From Pontederia crassipes (Eukaryota > Streptophyta > Magnoliopsida > Commelinales > Pontederiaceae): 64,000 bases of DNA. The position numbers and the translations under genes are program-made. Where the stretch lies: the NCBI GenBank assembly GCA_030549335.1, contig JAUKPH010000017.1, positions 5,479,501 through 5,543,500 of the forward strand, written 5' to 3'. Shown in pieces: positions 22,199-33,137 of this stretch (positions are counted from its first letter, which is position 1; each line of letters begins with the position of its first letter). The notes below the pieces were generated by a model that was given only the letters and a program-made list of their open reading frames with translations, made no database searches and was not told the origin of the DNA.

Positions 22199-23509
22199 TC
22201 GGGTCAGTGCAAACCTAGAATCTACCTTGATTTTGGTTCACACAGTGGAAGCTAGTATCTTGTAGGAGCAATTTTCTTCCATCCTCGTTTAATAATTATT
22301 GCCTTGTAATATGGGTAGAAGAAAAATCCGATCGATTCAAAAAATCTTAAAAAAATTGAATCGAAAAAATTTTAAATTAGAAGATCGAATATAATTTAGA
22401 AGGATCTTTTAATAAAGCAAAACCGATCCTCTTAAATAGTGTCCCATTTGAAAAAATTGTAGGGCCCATGAAGTCTATTTTTATTTATATAATTGATATA
22501 TAAGTAATCATTTTTATTATTAATATAATTAATTTTATATAATTTAATATGTTCATATCACATTATGAAACTGTTAGTTAATGGTTCCAATACTATATCA
22601 TATGTTTAAATATAAAATTAAATACGTTAATATTTATTGTAATTGATTGTATATTTTTTGGAAATACTATTTTTATTTAAATAGGGGTAAAAAAATTGAC
22701 TCGCTAGAGGGTGATTTTTTTATTTTTTTCTAAATGATTTTAGGGTGTGGTCTTTATAATTTAAAAAAACATCCAAAAGGTATCTGAGTGGTTTTTTAGA
22801 CCAAAAATCGACCTGACCTAAATCACTACCTTGTAAGGTTATTTTTGTATATAATTATTTTCCTTCCTCATTTTTCCCAAGTATTCTTTCTTTTGATCCT
22901 CCAATCCGATCGATCGGGTCGGGTGATCGATTACTCGACAATTATTTTTTTTCTTTTTAATTTTTCTTACTTTTTTGTTATTTACTATAAAAATATTATC
23001 TAGTATTCATTTTAAAAGCATAAAATGAGTTGTTAAATATTTAAATATCATTTTACACATTTAAAATATTTCATTTTAATGTTTTTTTTTCTATTTTTAT
23101 ATAAAATATAAGCTGAACTAAGTACAAATTTAAAAATTTCGGACTTTGCATCGAATCGGGTCATCGGGTTAACGGGTCGACCCGATCCCACTAAACATCC
23201 CTAATTGCTAGAGACTTTTAATTCAGATGTATTTAAGAGGACGCTACTATTGTCACTTCAAAATATACTATTGTTACTCATCACGTGAGTGCTGAAAGTG
23301 TTAGACATTTTTACTCTTGTGAGATAAAATGAAGTGATAATAATATTTTTTGGAGTGATGGTGCCCTTGAGATAGAGCAAATATCTAAATGAAAATCCCA
23401 TTATGAAAATATTCACCATTGATGCATTGTCGTGTAACTATAGAGTTAAGATAGATTGGAGCGATCAAAATCGGATATAACTAGTCAAAGATCAGTTTAG
23501 ATAAACGAA
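22199..23509. other. AT-rich spacer with a possible MITE
   Basis: No gene. A segment from about 22890 to 23208 begins and ends with gatcgggtcggg/gggtcgacccgat-type strings in inverted orientation and closes with catcccta, suggestive of a small hAT-like MITE, but I could not find a clean target duplication. Confidence 0.3.
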
Positions 23510-26371
23510 TCAAGTCTAATTATTTATATTATAGTAAAGAGAGAGTACTTTGCATGAGAAGTGACATTTGGCATAACATTATGTTGACAAGTGTCTAAAT
23601 AAGAAAATTTTGTTGTAATTATCTTTGTTAATTATATAATTTATAATTTTATTATAGTAGTGGATAATAACTATCCTTAACCGTCCAATAGATAGATTGG
23701 TATTTGATAATTAATAAAATATTTTAATATTTTTTTATTATTATGGAAGCTATTATATAAATCTAATTCTAATATAATTTAACAGTCATATCTATATCTA
23801 TTTATATTTAGGCTATATAAAAACCAAAGTAATCTCACTTTATGTCTATATATTATATTGAGGAAATAGTAAGCTTGAAGAAAATGATACTTGGTAAATG
23901 TGTTAATTGCTATGTATCCTCAAGTAACAATTGATTAAAACTAAATTAATAATTCATTTTTTATGGATTGTTAAAAGCGTGGAGAAAATACTATTTGGAA
24001 AATGCATAAATCCATCACACATCTTCAAAAAATAATTATGTTAAACTTAAACATGTTATTTGAATATACAACTGCAGTCATTAGTTATGTTAACACCAGT
24101 TACGTGCATATGAAAGCAGTTCATATAACTACCCTTATAGACAACTACATAAAGAGATGGTGGCACATTTGTTGAACCGTGTATTGCTGGATCCTGGAGT
24201 TTAATACGAGGTCAAAGTCCTACTGGGAAGTGTGAGCAATTCATTCTTTTGATACTTATTTTTATTGTGATTTAACATATTGTCACAATATTTATATGTG
24301 CACATAAACTATATTTGCTATTTTAGCATGTAGGCATTTTATAAAGTGGCATATTTTTCTGAAGTGTGTTGTGCATCGGTGGAACTTAATATAATGTCAA
24401 AGTCATGCTACAAGTGTGAGGTATTTTTTATGCTAAAGCTATATCGGATTTTTGGCTTATGACTCTCGTCCAAAATTTGGAATGCAGATGATAAATTTTG
24501 TATAGTTTGTTGTGAGATATTTCTAAATATACATTTATATTCATTGATATTAGAGCCTAAAAAAACTTTTATATTGTATTTAATTTTTCTGTAAATGTAC
24601 GAAGTTTTCTTCTTTGCACCTTTAATTATAAAAAAAGTAATATTCATGATGTTAGGTCAATATAGTATATAGTACTATTTTATATATATACATAATATAT
24701 ATATATATATATGAATTTATAAATATATTTTTCGGTCCTTGAAGTCTGGGTTACATGCATTTATAATTCTGAATATCCATGGGTCTAGATCGAAAAAAAT
24801 AACTTAGATGTAGAAAAAGTATTAATATAAAATTAAAAAAATTATAGGTGTAATAAACATAACAAAATGATATAAACCAATAAAAAGAATAACTATAGTT
24901 AACTAATAATAAAATTCATTACGGTATGAAAATATTGAAATGAAATATAAGTTTACATGATAAGTGGTAAATATAATATCCGTAAGATATTACTATATTA
25001 AAAGAATAATTTCATACAAAGAGAATAAATATTCACATTATATTTAAATAAGAATACTTTTTCATAATAATAAAAGATTATATCTAATAAAAAATAAGAT
25101 ATGAATTATTGATGAAAATTATTTATCTGCATATTTATGTATATCTATCTATATCTATGCTACTATTGGCATCAATGAGTGTTGACAAAAATATTAATTA
25201 TAAATTCAATAAAGTATCAATTATGATTATAAAATATGATAATTATATAATAACGATGCAGTTTTATTATCTATAGAGTTACATAACTATACGTCTTTAT
25301 ATTTACATGGTTATACAAGTATAATTAATAATAACATAATAATGAACACTCATTAGATAACGGGTATATTATGGGTAGTCATTTGATTTCAATATACTCA
25401 TTAGGCACTGAAAGATAAAATTATAATAATTTAAAAAATATTAAACAAATGGTTTGATTAATGACTCGCTTGGCATCATCGAGGTGCTTTCAAATTATTT
25501 AAATAATGAACTAATCAAATACATAATTAAAGTAACTGAATAAAATAAATATACACTTATTAGGTAACTGATAGAAAAAAAATACACATAAAACAATGTA
25601 CCCAAAATTGAAAAAAAAAGTTAATACTATATTACATTCAGTTAATAAAATAAAAAACTATCGATTTGATTTATTTTCATATAAGAGGAAGTTGTAACAA
25701 TTGAAGTATATGACTTATTTCATCTTCTGGTACCAAAATATGATAAATGATTTCAATAATTAAAACAACTAAAAAGTTGTTGTAAGTGTCAAAATAAATA
25801 TACACCCAAAAGGTAACTAATAGATTAAAAGAACTTACTCAAAAAATGAAAGAAAAATTAATACTATATTACATTTGATTAATAATATAAAATCTATCTG
25901 ATTTATGTTTATATGTGAGTTATATATCAATGGAAATCTATGTCTTATTTAATCTTAGATTACCATAACTGTTAATTAATTAAAATAATCTATATACAAA
26001 AATTAAATTAAAAATGAAAATTTTATTTTGCATTTTGCTGAAGCATTATTTTTTCAGAAAAAATAATTATTTATTTCATAAATAAAAAGTTATTCATATA
26101 ATTCTTATATCGAATTCTTAATGATATTCAATCAAGTTAACTAATTCTATGATCATTTGAGAGAATATAATGCGTTGGGTAGATTAAAAATGAGAAGACC
26201 TTATTCTTTGTTATTTCCAACAGACAAACAATGGATTAAGAATTAACCCTAAATATAAATATTATATATAAATATTAGTATTTTTAAAATTTTAATAATT
26301 ATTTATAATAAATTTTAATTAAATATATCACTATATTTTATGGCCCGCACCATGTGCGGGATATATACTAG
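23510..26371 (+). mobile_element. Non-autonomous Helitron (2.86 kb)
   Basis: The 3' end has the Helitron signature: a hairpin cccgcaccatgtgcggg at 26344-26360, then atatatactag ending in CTAG at 26371, followed by T. The 5' end at about 23510 starts TC after A, with the typical leader tattatagtaaagagagag and the tgacatttgg/atgttgacaagtgtc strings near 23563-23596. The interior is strongly AT-rich with no Rep/helicase frame. Two related segments of about 240 bp (25560-25760 and 25795-25980) form an internal duplication. The 5' boundary could shift a few bases. Confidence 0.8.
26344..26360 (+). terminator. Helitron 3' hairpin
   Basis: A 7-bp GC-rich stem (cccgcac/gtgcggg) with a 3-base loop, 11 bp upstream of the CTAG terminus. 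In Helitrons this hairpin marks the end of rolling-circle transfer. Confidence 0.85.
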
Positions 26372-26829
26372 TTTTTTTTAACCGGCCAACACAAGTTAAT
26401 TTTGCCCAACTCATCTCCTCCCAATTTAATGTGGATCATTGTCCTGACCTTCTTTCGTGTCACTATTTATATGGGACTATTTCATTTGTGCATATCAATG
26501 GTTTGCCTTTCTCATTTAATACTTATTGTCAATCACCCACTTTATGTTTTATCCTAATTCTATAGAATATAAAGAATACAATGCATAAATCTCGTTACCC
26601 TGTTGTATTGTGACTTTAATTTTTGTTTGGATTTTTTATCTTGTAATATACGATTATTATGTAGATATTTTCTGACAAATTTCAAAACTTATCTTATGAA
26701 TTATGATATTATGAAATAGAGGCACCCTTACTTATTGGAAGTTTTAATTGTGACGGCCAATACATAGTTTGCTTTAACAATATTCTATTGAATAAAAATA
26801 TTTTATTGTATTTGATCCAATATCAAGTT
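26372..26829. other. Spacer, nothing recognised
   Basis: AT-rich sequence between the Helitron and the next LTR element. No feature could be supported. Confidence 0.4.
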
Positions 26830-27316
26830 TAATTTGTAACATCCCACGATTTTATCAAGGATAATATAGTAATTTTATAATTCAAATAGAGTGTTTGATG
26901 TATTGAAGGAAAATTTAAATTCCATTAAGAGTAGAAATTATAATTAGATTGAGATTAGAAATTTTAATTTGATTTGAAGTGTAAAATAATGGTTAATGGA
27001 TATAGAATTCTTAAATAAGATAGAACTAATTAAAAGTCTTATGGCATAAAAATATTTTAGTCATTAAAATAATATTTATTATTATTTTAATTTAAAAATT
27101 AGATCATAAAATATTATAGAATTAAATAATTCTAAAAGAAATAAAGAAAAATTTGGATAGGAGTTTGATTAGTGATGGGATTATTTAATTAATTTCAGAA
27201 TTTATTTATTCAATTATGAAAATAAATATGAATTAGTTAAAGAGATTAAATAGATAATTTAAATTTGTGTGAGATTAGATATTATAATTAGAGTGTAATT
27301 AAAAATTTTAAAATTC

Positions 27317-27324
27317 TATAAATA
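27317..27324 (+). promoter_or_regulatory. LTR TATA box
   Basis: TATAAATA sits about 480 bp into the LTR, followed by aggga. The same site occurs at the same place in the sister LTRs (39341-39348 and 55002-55009). Confidence 0.7.
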
Positions 27325-27599
27325 GGGAGATTCGGGCCGGTCATCTCGTGAGAGTTGATGCATAGCTCGTAGGTAAAAAAAAGGACCGGCGTACTTTTTT
27401 TTAAAAGTAAAGTACGATATGATTAAGTAATTGAATAAGCGTCTGAGTATAAAATAGTGAGAAAATGTTGAGGAAAATTTCGCTCACAAGGGACCGGCGT
27501 ACTTCTCGACGACAATAAGGTACCAAGCGGATTAATTTGCATTCGCCATCGATAAAATTTGTTGATTTCACAATTGTCAACAATTGTTCTCGACTACGA

Positions 27600-28020
27600 C
27601 GATGACGTGAGGAATAGATTTGGAGAGAAGGTTCTTGGGAGGAGAGAGAAAAAAAAAGAGGGGAAAGTAAAACGTGTGGTCAAAACCTTTACGTAAAAGA
27701 AAAAAAAAGGTTTACGGCCGCAAGAGAAAGAGAATAGATTTGGAGACAAAAAAAAGGACTTCACGCCCGCAATAAAATAAAAAAAATAAAGAGAGAGAGC
27801 AGTAAACGTGGAGGAGAGAGAGGAATAGTAAAACATGAAAAAAAAATGTGTGCGTGCATGTTGATTGGAGAGAGAAAAGTTTGATCGAGGAATCGAAAAA
27901 AATGATGTGACGTGTGGAGGCCAAAAAAAAAGGATTGTCATGAAAGAAAAAAAAACTGAGAGAAAGGGGATTAAAAGAGGGCATGACACGTTTTTCGCCC
28001 AAGGAAAAAAAGGACGTGCG
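27600..28020 (+). repeat. Purine-rich asymmetric tract in the LTR
   Basis: The plus strand is dominated by A and G (gagagagaaaaaaaaaga-like runs) for about 400 bp downstream of the TATA box. Homologous tracts lie at 39540-39960, 49667-49800 and 55330-55740. The long open frames on the minus strand here are a by-product of the composition. Confidence 0.7.
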
Positions 28021-28022
28021 TG

Positions 28023-28689
28023 TGTCACGGGGCGTTTCCCGTGACACGAAGCGTGAAGCCTCGCGGCACCAGTGCCGCTCAACTTATAGCCCTCGGCCGC
28101 TCAGCGCCGAAAACATAGAACACATGCAGCCGCCCCGCACTGCGTAATATTGCGGAATACCAAGTTATCCGCCCTTAGGGCATTTATCTTGTAAGGCCGT
28201 CCTTATGAATGGCCAAGTAGGTGACGTTCCCGTAGGGTACGTCTTTTGCATCTTCAATATGTAACAAGACTCCTATACCTACGGTACACTGGGAGGAGTT
28301 CACTAGTGCCTTCCGAGGCCCAATTGTATGTTATGTTTCATCATATTTAATACAAGTAAGCTTTCCTTTAATTCTAGTGTCATGGCCTTGAGCGTGGGGT
28401 GGCAACCCACATCGGTGTCCCTTCGTGGCGTCCCGTGGTCCCTTCGTCGCCCCTTCGGACTTTAAGCGCCCAAGCGCCAACATTAGTGCCGCAACGCGCT
28501 AATGCCACGGTTTCGTGACGAGTAGTCCAACACTCTAGTCATGTCCGTGATTGAATGCCTATAAGAGCGACTCTCGGCAAAGTCGTCTCGACCATAAAAC
28601 TTCCGCTGCAAACTCAAAACAGGCTTGGCTAGGTGCCTATCCGCCTAGTCGCCGCACGTGGTCTAGTGTCCGAGAATGACCCCGTGACA
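28023..28689 (+). repeat. Left LTR of the young element
   Basis: 667 bp, starting with an inverted repeat (tgtcacgggg...cccgtgaca within the first 26 bp) and ending gtgaca. Same sequence as 31691-32357. Confidence 0.95.
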
Positions 28690-28704
28690 AGTGGTATCAG
28701 AGCA
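28690..28704 (+). promoter_or_regulatory. tRNA-iMet primer-binding site
   Basis: agtggtatcagagca directly follows the LTR and contains the full tggtatcagagc complement of initiator-Met tRNA. Confidence 0.85.
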
Positions 28705-31678
28705 GTTCTTCCTGCTCGGATTACCCAGCGACGATGACTCGCTTGTGTCGTCGTAATGTGCCCTGGCGTAGGAGATGTGCTTCCGCTCAAATACTCCACG
28801 CCCAGGCGCACTGGTACCATGGTCTTTGATCATGGACGCCAACGAGGAATGCGTGGCAAGCTTCCTCGCCGCACGCCCAGTCGTGCCCCGCAGCATGTTC
28901 CTCATACACCCGTGTCGTGTCAAGGAACATCCGTCATGCATCATGATGGCGGAGTGATCGCCCCGCCTAACCGGGACGGTCATGCGTCGCTCACTCGAGC
29001 AGATCAACCACCCCAGGTATACAGTCAGGAATCCTGAAGTGTCGCGCTGCGTCAAAGAGTGGCCATATGCTCTGCATGATGGTCTTGCGCTGCTCATATC
29101 ATGAGATCGCTTACACGAGCGTCGTGTAACTCGGAGGACCCGTGTCACATTCAGGGACTGTCGGTCATGCACTATCATGACGACCTGGCGCTGCTCGGTA
29201 TTTCGTGACGTCGCATCGCATGCCCAGTCATGCAACGTGAAGTGCACAACCGCTTCACGGGAGAAGTTGGCTTAAAGACAAATATCAAGGTTCATAGTCC
29301 CTTGCGGCCAAAGAACATCACCCCTTCGGCCAAGGAGCATCAATCACAAGCATCTTGTCGTGCCGCAGCATCGCCTGCCACGCCACGATGACTTTCAGGA
29401 ATGGAGCAAAGCGTTGATTACTTGCAAACACTCGTGGACGAGCTGTCAGCCTTGCCTGCCTCGTCAAGTGTCGCCCCGCAAGCGGCGCGATGTCATCCAT
29501 CAAGGAGTGGGACGAACTTGATACATGCCAACGCAAATCGACGTCTCAACTCAGCGACCAATTTGGCAAATGGTCTGAGCGTCGAGCATCGGCGAACCTT
29601 GGCATGCTGCTGTCAAGCGTTCTGCCGCCAACCGAAGGAAGGAGTGCCCTTTCCTTTCGGACATCGCCTTGAGTAATCGAAGCGGCCTCCAAAGATCGCA
29701 ATGCGAAAGTTTCGAAGGACACATTGGCGATGTCGTCCCTTCGAATGGAGATGGAGGTAATGTTGGGAGCTCATGCCACGAGTTCACCAACCGCAGTCCG
29801 CTTATCTAAGCGGAGCGTCTTCACAAGCATCCGCCCGGATTAGTGAAGGCCCGGAACGGCTACTCTCTCGCAAGGGTCAAGCCGCTCAGTGGATGAGTAT
29901 GTCAAAGGTGTATGATCTAGGATGACAAGCACAGTGACACTACTTTGTCCAAGACGCGGACGGACGAGCATCGAAGGTGCATCCTCTTCGTGAACGAGCA
30001 CAACGATCTCGCCCCGTCTATACCCCAAAGGGATTGTCAAAGCTTCACAGGAGGTCCCAGGATCGGAAGAAGGCATATCCCAAGAATCCTGCAAGATGTG
30101 GCAAACTCAGGATGGCGTTGCCATCGCGACAATGTAGAATGTGGCAAACATGCATCCCAGACATGGGACGGAAGAATTGGCAGTTCATCAATTATGCAGA
30201 CCCTGACAAGTTGGGACTGGAGGTCAAGATCGCATTGTTCAGCATCGGCCAGATGGGCATGTTGAAGGAGGAAGTGAAAGGAATCACCGAGCTCCGCCTA
30301 CAGTGTTCCCAGGAGGATGAAGACCCAGTGTTGGTGCTCTTCAAGCAGAGGGGTTAGAAGCTTTGGACTAGGAAGGAGTTGGAACGACCGGATCGTCCAA
30401 CCTCTGCTCACTAGTCGACGCTGCCAAGTCAATCAGGACAAGTGCCATACCACCAAAGCCCTTGGGCAAGGGCAATGGTGGGGGAGAGAAGCTCAAGTCG
30501 CAAGGAGGAAGCTACTCATGCCGAAGATATAGATTGCCCATCGAAGCAGGAGAAGAGAGTCGAACCACAGGCACATGTGGGGAGACCCTCATTGTCGCTC
30601 ACTATAGCGACTGGGAGTGGACAAGGTGCGGAATGTTATACCAAAGAACCTTGCTCCACCTCAAACCGTCGAGATATCTCTTGTCCACCAAGGGGAAGGT
30701 GGAACTATTTTCAAGGCTCGGCGGAAGAAAGACTCAACGTTGCAGCCATCTGCAACTTGGGGACAGCGAGTTGAACCACAAGGAAATGTGGGGAGACTCT
30801 CGTCGCCCACTATGGCGACTTGGATGGACAAGGCATGGATTGTCATATCAAAAACCTTGTCCCGCCTCAAGACTGCCGAAACATCAGGTGATCACCAAGG
30901 AGGAGGTGGTCCTGCGCTTTTAGTTCGGTAGAGATATGGAAGACTCTACGTTGTAATCATTTGCAACATAGAGACGTTGAGTCAAGCCCACAAAGAGACC
31001 TGAAGCGTCCCAAAGTATCCGTGGGAAGACTCTCGTCGCTCATCATAGCGACCCCAGACACTCGAAGCAGACAAGCTACAAGCATCGACATCGGAGAGCT
31101 TGTGCTGTTTCAAGCCGTCGAAATTCAAGAATGATCATCGAGGGTGAGATGATCCCGCACTTCGCATTCGACGGAAGGAAGACCTTATGCTGTGGCCAAC
31201 CGCAACATGAAGGCATCGAGTCAAGTCATGCAGGTCGAATGGCGAGACTCTTCATCGTGTTCTACACGACCCTGGGACAACTCTTCTCCGCGCTATTCCT
31301 GAAGGCATACAAGAGTTGTTTCACCCCCAAAGAAGCCAAACCACACAAGTTGACGCTGCGCAAGTCGAAGAGAAGTGAAGCCAACAGAGACTTGATGGAC
31401 GGATAGTTGCTTGATGAAGTCAGACCGCACATGGCGGACTCCACTGGCGCTGCACAAGTGATGACCCCGGATTGGACGAAGGATCAGCGAGCGAAGCAGG
31501 CCTGAGGGAGGAGTCCTCAGCGAGACCCCAAGGAGCGGGCATTCCTGGCGTTGCGTGATGCTGGTGAAGTTGAAGTCAAGGAAAAGAAGGCAGAATTGAT
31601 CGAGACAAGCGAAGTCAAGACTCAAGACGAAGGCCCCGAGGAAGCCCGGACAACGGCGTCGGGGGCGTCGCCGACTTT
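28705..31678 (+). other. Internal region of the young element, no recognised protein
   Basis: GC-rich sequence with many short open frames on both strands. The longest plausible one on the plus strand (29977-30357, 126 residues, containing KIALFSIGQMGMLKEEVK) matches nothing I know. About 30540-31130 contains two to three diverged units of roughly 225-250 bp marked by tgtggggaga, catcgacgact/tatagcgac and ccttg(c/t)cc(c/g)cctca. It may be non-coding. Confidence 0.5.
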
Positions 31679-31690
31679 GGTGGGGGAGAA
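31679..31690 (+). promoter_or_regulatory. Polypurine tract of the young element
   Basis: ggtgggggagaa immediately before the right LTR, the expected plus-strand primer. Confidence 0.8.
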
Positions 31691-32357
31691 TGTCACGGGG
31701 CGTTTCCCGTGACACGAAGCGTGAAGCCTCGCGGCACCAGTGCCGCTCAACTTATAGCCCTCGGCCGCTCAGCGCCGAAAACATAGAACACATGCAGCCG
31801 CCCCGCACTGCGTAATATTGCGGAATACCAAGTTATCCGCCCTTAGGGCATTTATCTTGTAAGGCCGTCCTTATGAATGGCCAAGTAGGTGACGTTCCCG
31901 TAGGGTACGTCTTTTGCATCTTCAATATGTAACAAGACTCCTATACCTACGGTACACTGGGAGGAGTTCACTAGTGCCTTCCGAGGCCCAATTGTATGTT
32001 ATGTTTCATCATATTTAATACAAGTAAGCTTTCCTTTAATTCTAGTGTCATGGCCTTGAGCGTGGGGTGGCAACCCACATCGGTGTCCCTTCGTGGCGTC
32101 CCGTGGTCCCTTCGTCGCCCCTTCGGACTTTAAGCGCCCAAGCGCCAACATTAGTGCCGCAACGCGCTAATGCCACGGTTTCGTGACGAGTAGTCCAACA
32201 CTCTAGTCATGTCCGTGATTGAATGCCTATAAGAGCGACTCTCGGCAAAGTCGTCTCGACCATAAAACTTCCGCTGCAAACTCAAAACAGGCTTGGCTAG
32301 GTGCCTATCCGCCTAGTCGCCGCACGTGGTCTAGTGTCCGAGAATGACCCCGTGACA
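31691..32357 (+). repeat. Right LTR of the young element
   Basis: 667 bp, apparently identical to the left LTR. It ends gtgaca, followed by cgtg. Confidence 0.95.
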
Positions 32358-33137
32358 CGTGCAGAGAAATGCACACGAAGAAAATAATAATATTTTTTTA
32401 TAAATTTATGATTTTTTAATAAGAAAATCTATTTATTGAATTTCTCGGTAAAAAAATTGAAAGTAATTGCTGCTGAAAATTCGATATTGGTGCACTCAAC
32501 TGGCGATTGAAAATAGAGTTAATTTTTTCACTAACTTGAAGTAAGTAGGGGATCCTCGTGTCGTCATTTTTTTATGATATGGACCTATGACTCTTCTCCA
32601 TTATATATTATTTGCATCGATTGAATATCAAATGACATATATATGATTGTCAAAAATTATGTCGAAAATATAATTCTTGACGCTGACAGAATCCGACTAG
32701 AGATCTGACACAGTCCGAGTTTCATTTAACATGGCTCGAGTAATGGCCGTTGCAAATCGGATTTTGTAACAGAAAATATATTTTTATGAATTGATTTATA
32801 ACTTATTTGAATAGTTAAAATTGGTAACCATGGTCATTTGATTAACATCCCTGATTTTAGTATGATCATATCTGATCATATTGTCATTATATTGATTATT
32901 ATTGTCATTACACTCAATCATGATATTGATTATGCTATTAATCCGTTGACTTTTATTATTGATTGATCATGATCAAATTATTATCGTATCTGATCTATCG
33001 TCATCCTATCTTATCACACCATTGATTAATAGTGATTTTTTAATTGAGTTATGTTTAACCTAAGATAATTATTAAAGATAGACATCATAGGTAATTGAGA
33101 TAAAAATTAAAAATGTATTGGGCTCATGTCTACTGAT

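Larger units (their letters stand above)
28023..32357 (+). mobile_element. Young non-autonomous LTR element (LARD-like)
   Basis: Two 667-bp LTRs (28023-28689 and 31691-32357), TGTCACGGGG...CCGTGACA, read the same with no difference that I could see, so the insertion is very recent. The primer site gtggtatcagagc follows the left LTR and the purine tract ggtgggggagaa precedes the right one. A 4-bp repeat, cgtg, flanks it; the sister LTRs give the empty site. The 3 kb interior is GC-rich and shows no protease, RT, integrase or gag zinc knuckle. It looks whole as a non-autonomous element that uses another element's enzymes. Confidence 0.9.

Noticed and set aside
22685-23215. Possible hAT element ending catcccta with ctagag on both sides
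   Set aside because: The flanking 8-mers differ by one base and the ends do not match as inverted repeats, so it is left as a possible MITE only.
27594-28082. Phe/Ser-rich open frames on the minus strand, repeated at 39623-39999 and 55146-55727
   Set aside because: They arise from the purine-rich LTR strand and have no conserved protein features beyond low complexity.
28629-31715. Numerous open frames of 60-190 residues in the young LTR element
   Set aside because: GC-rich sequence makes chance frames common on both strands; none shows a known domain, so no gene is called.
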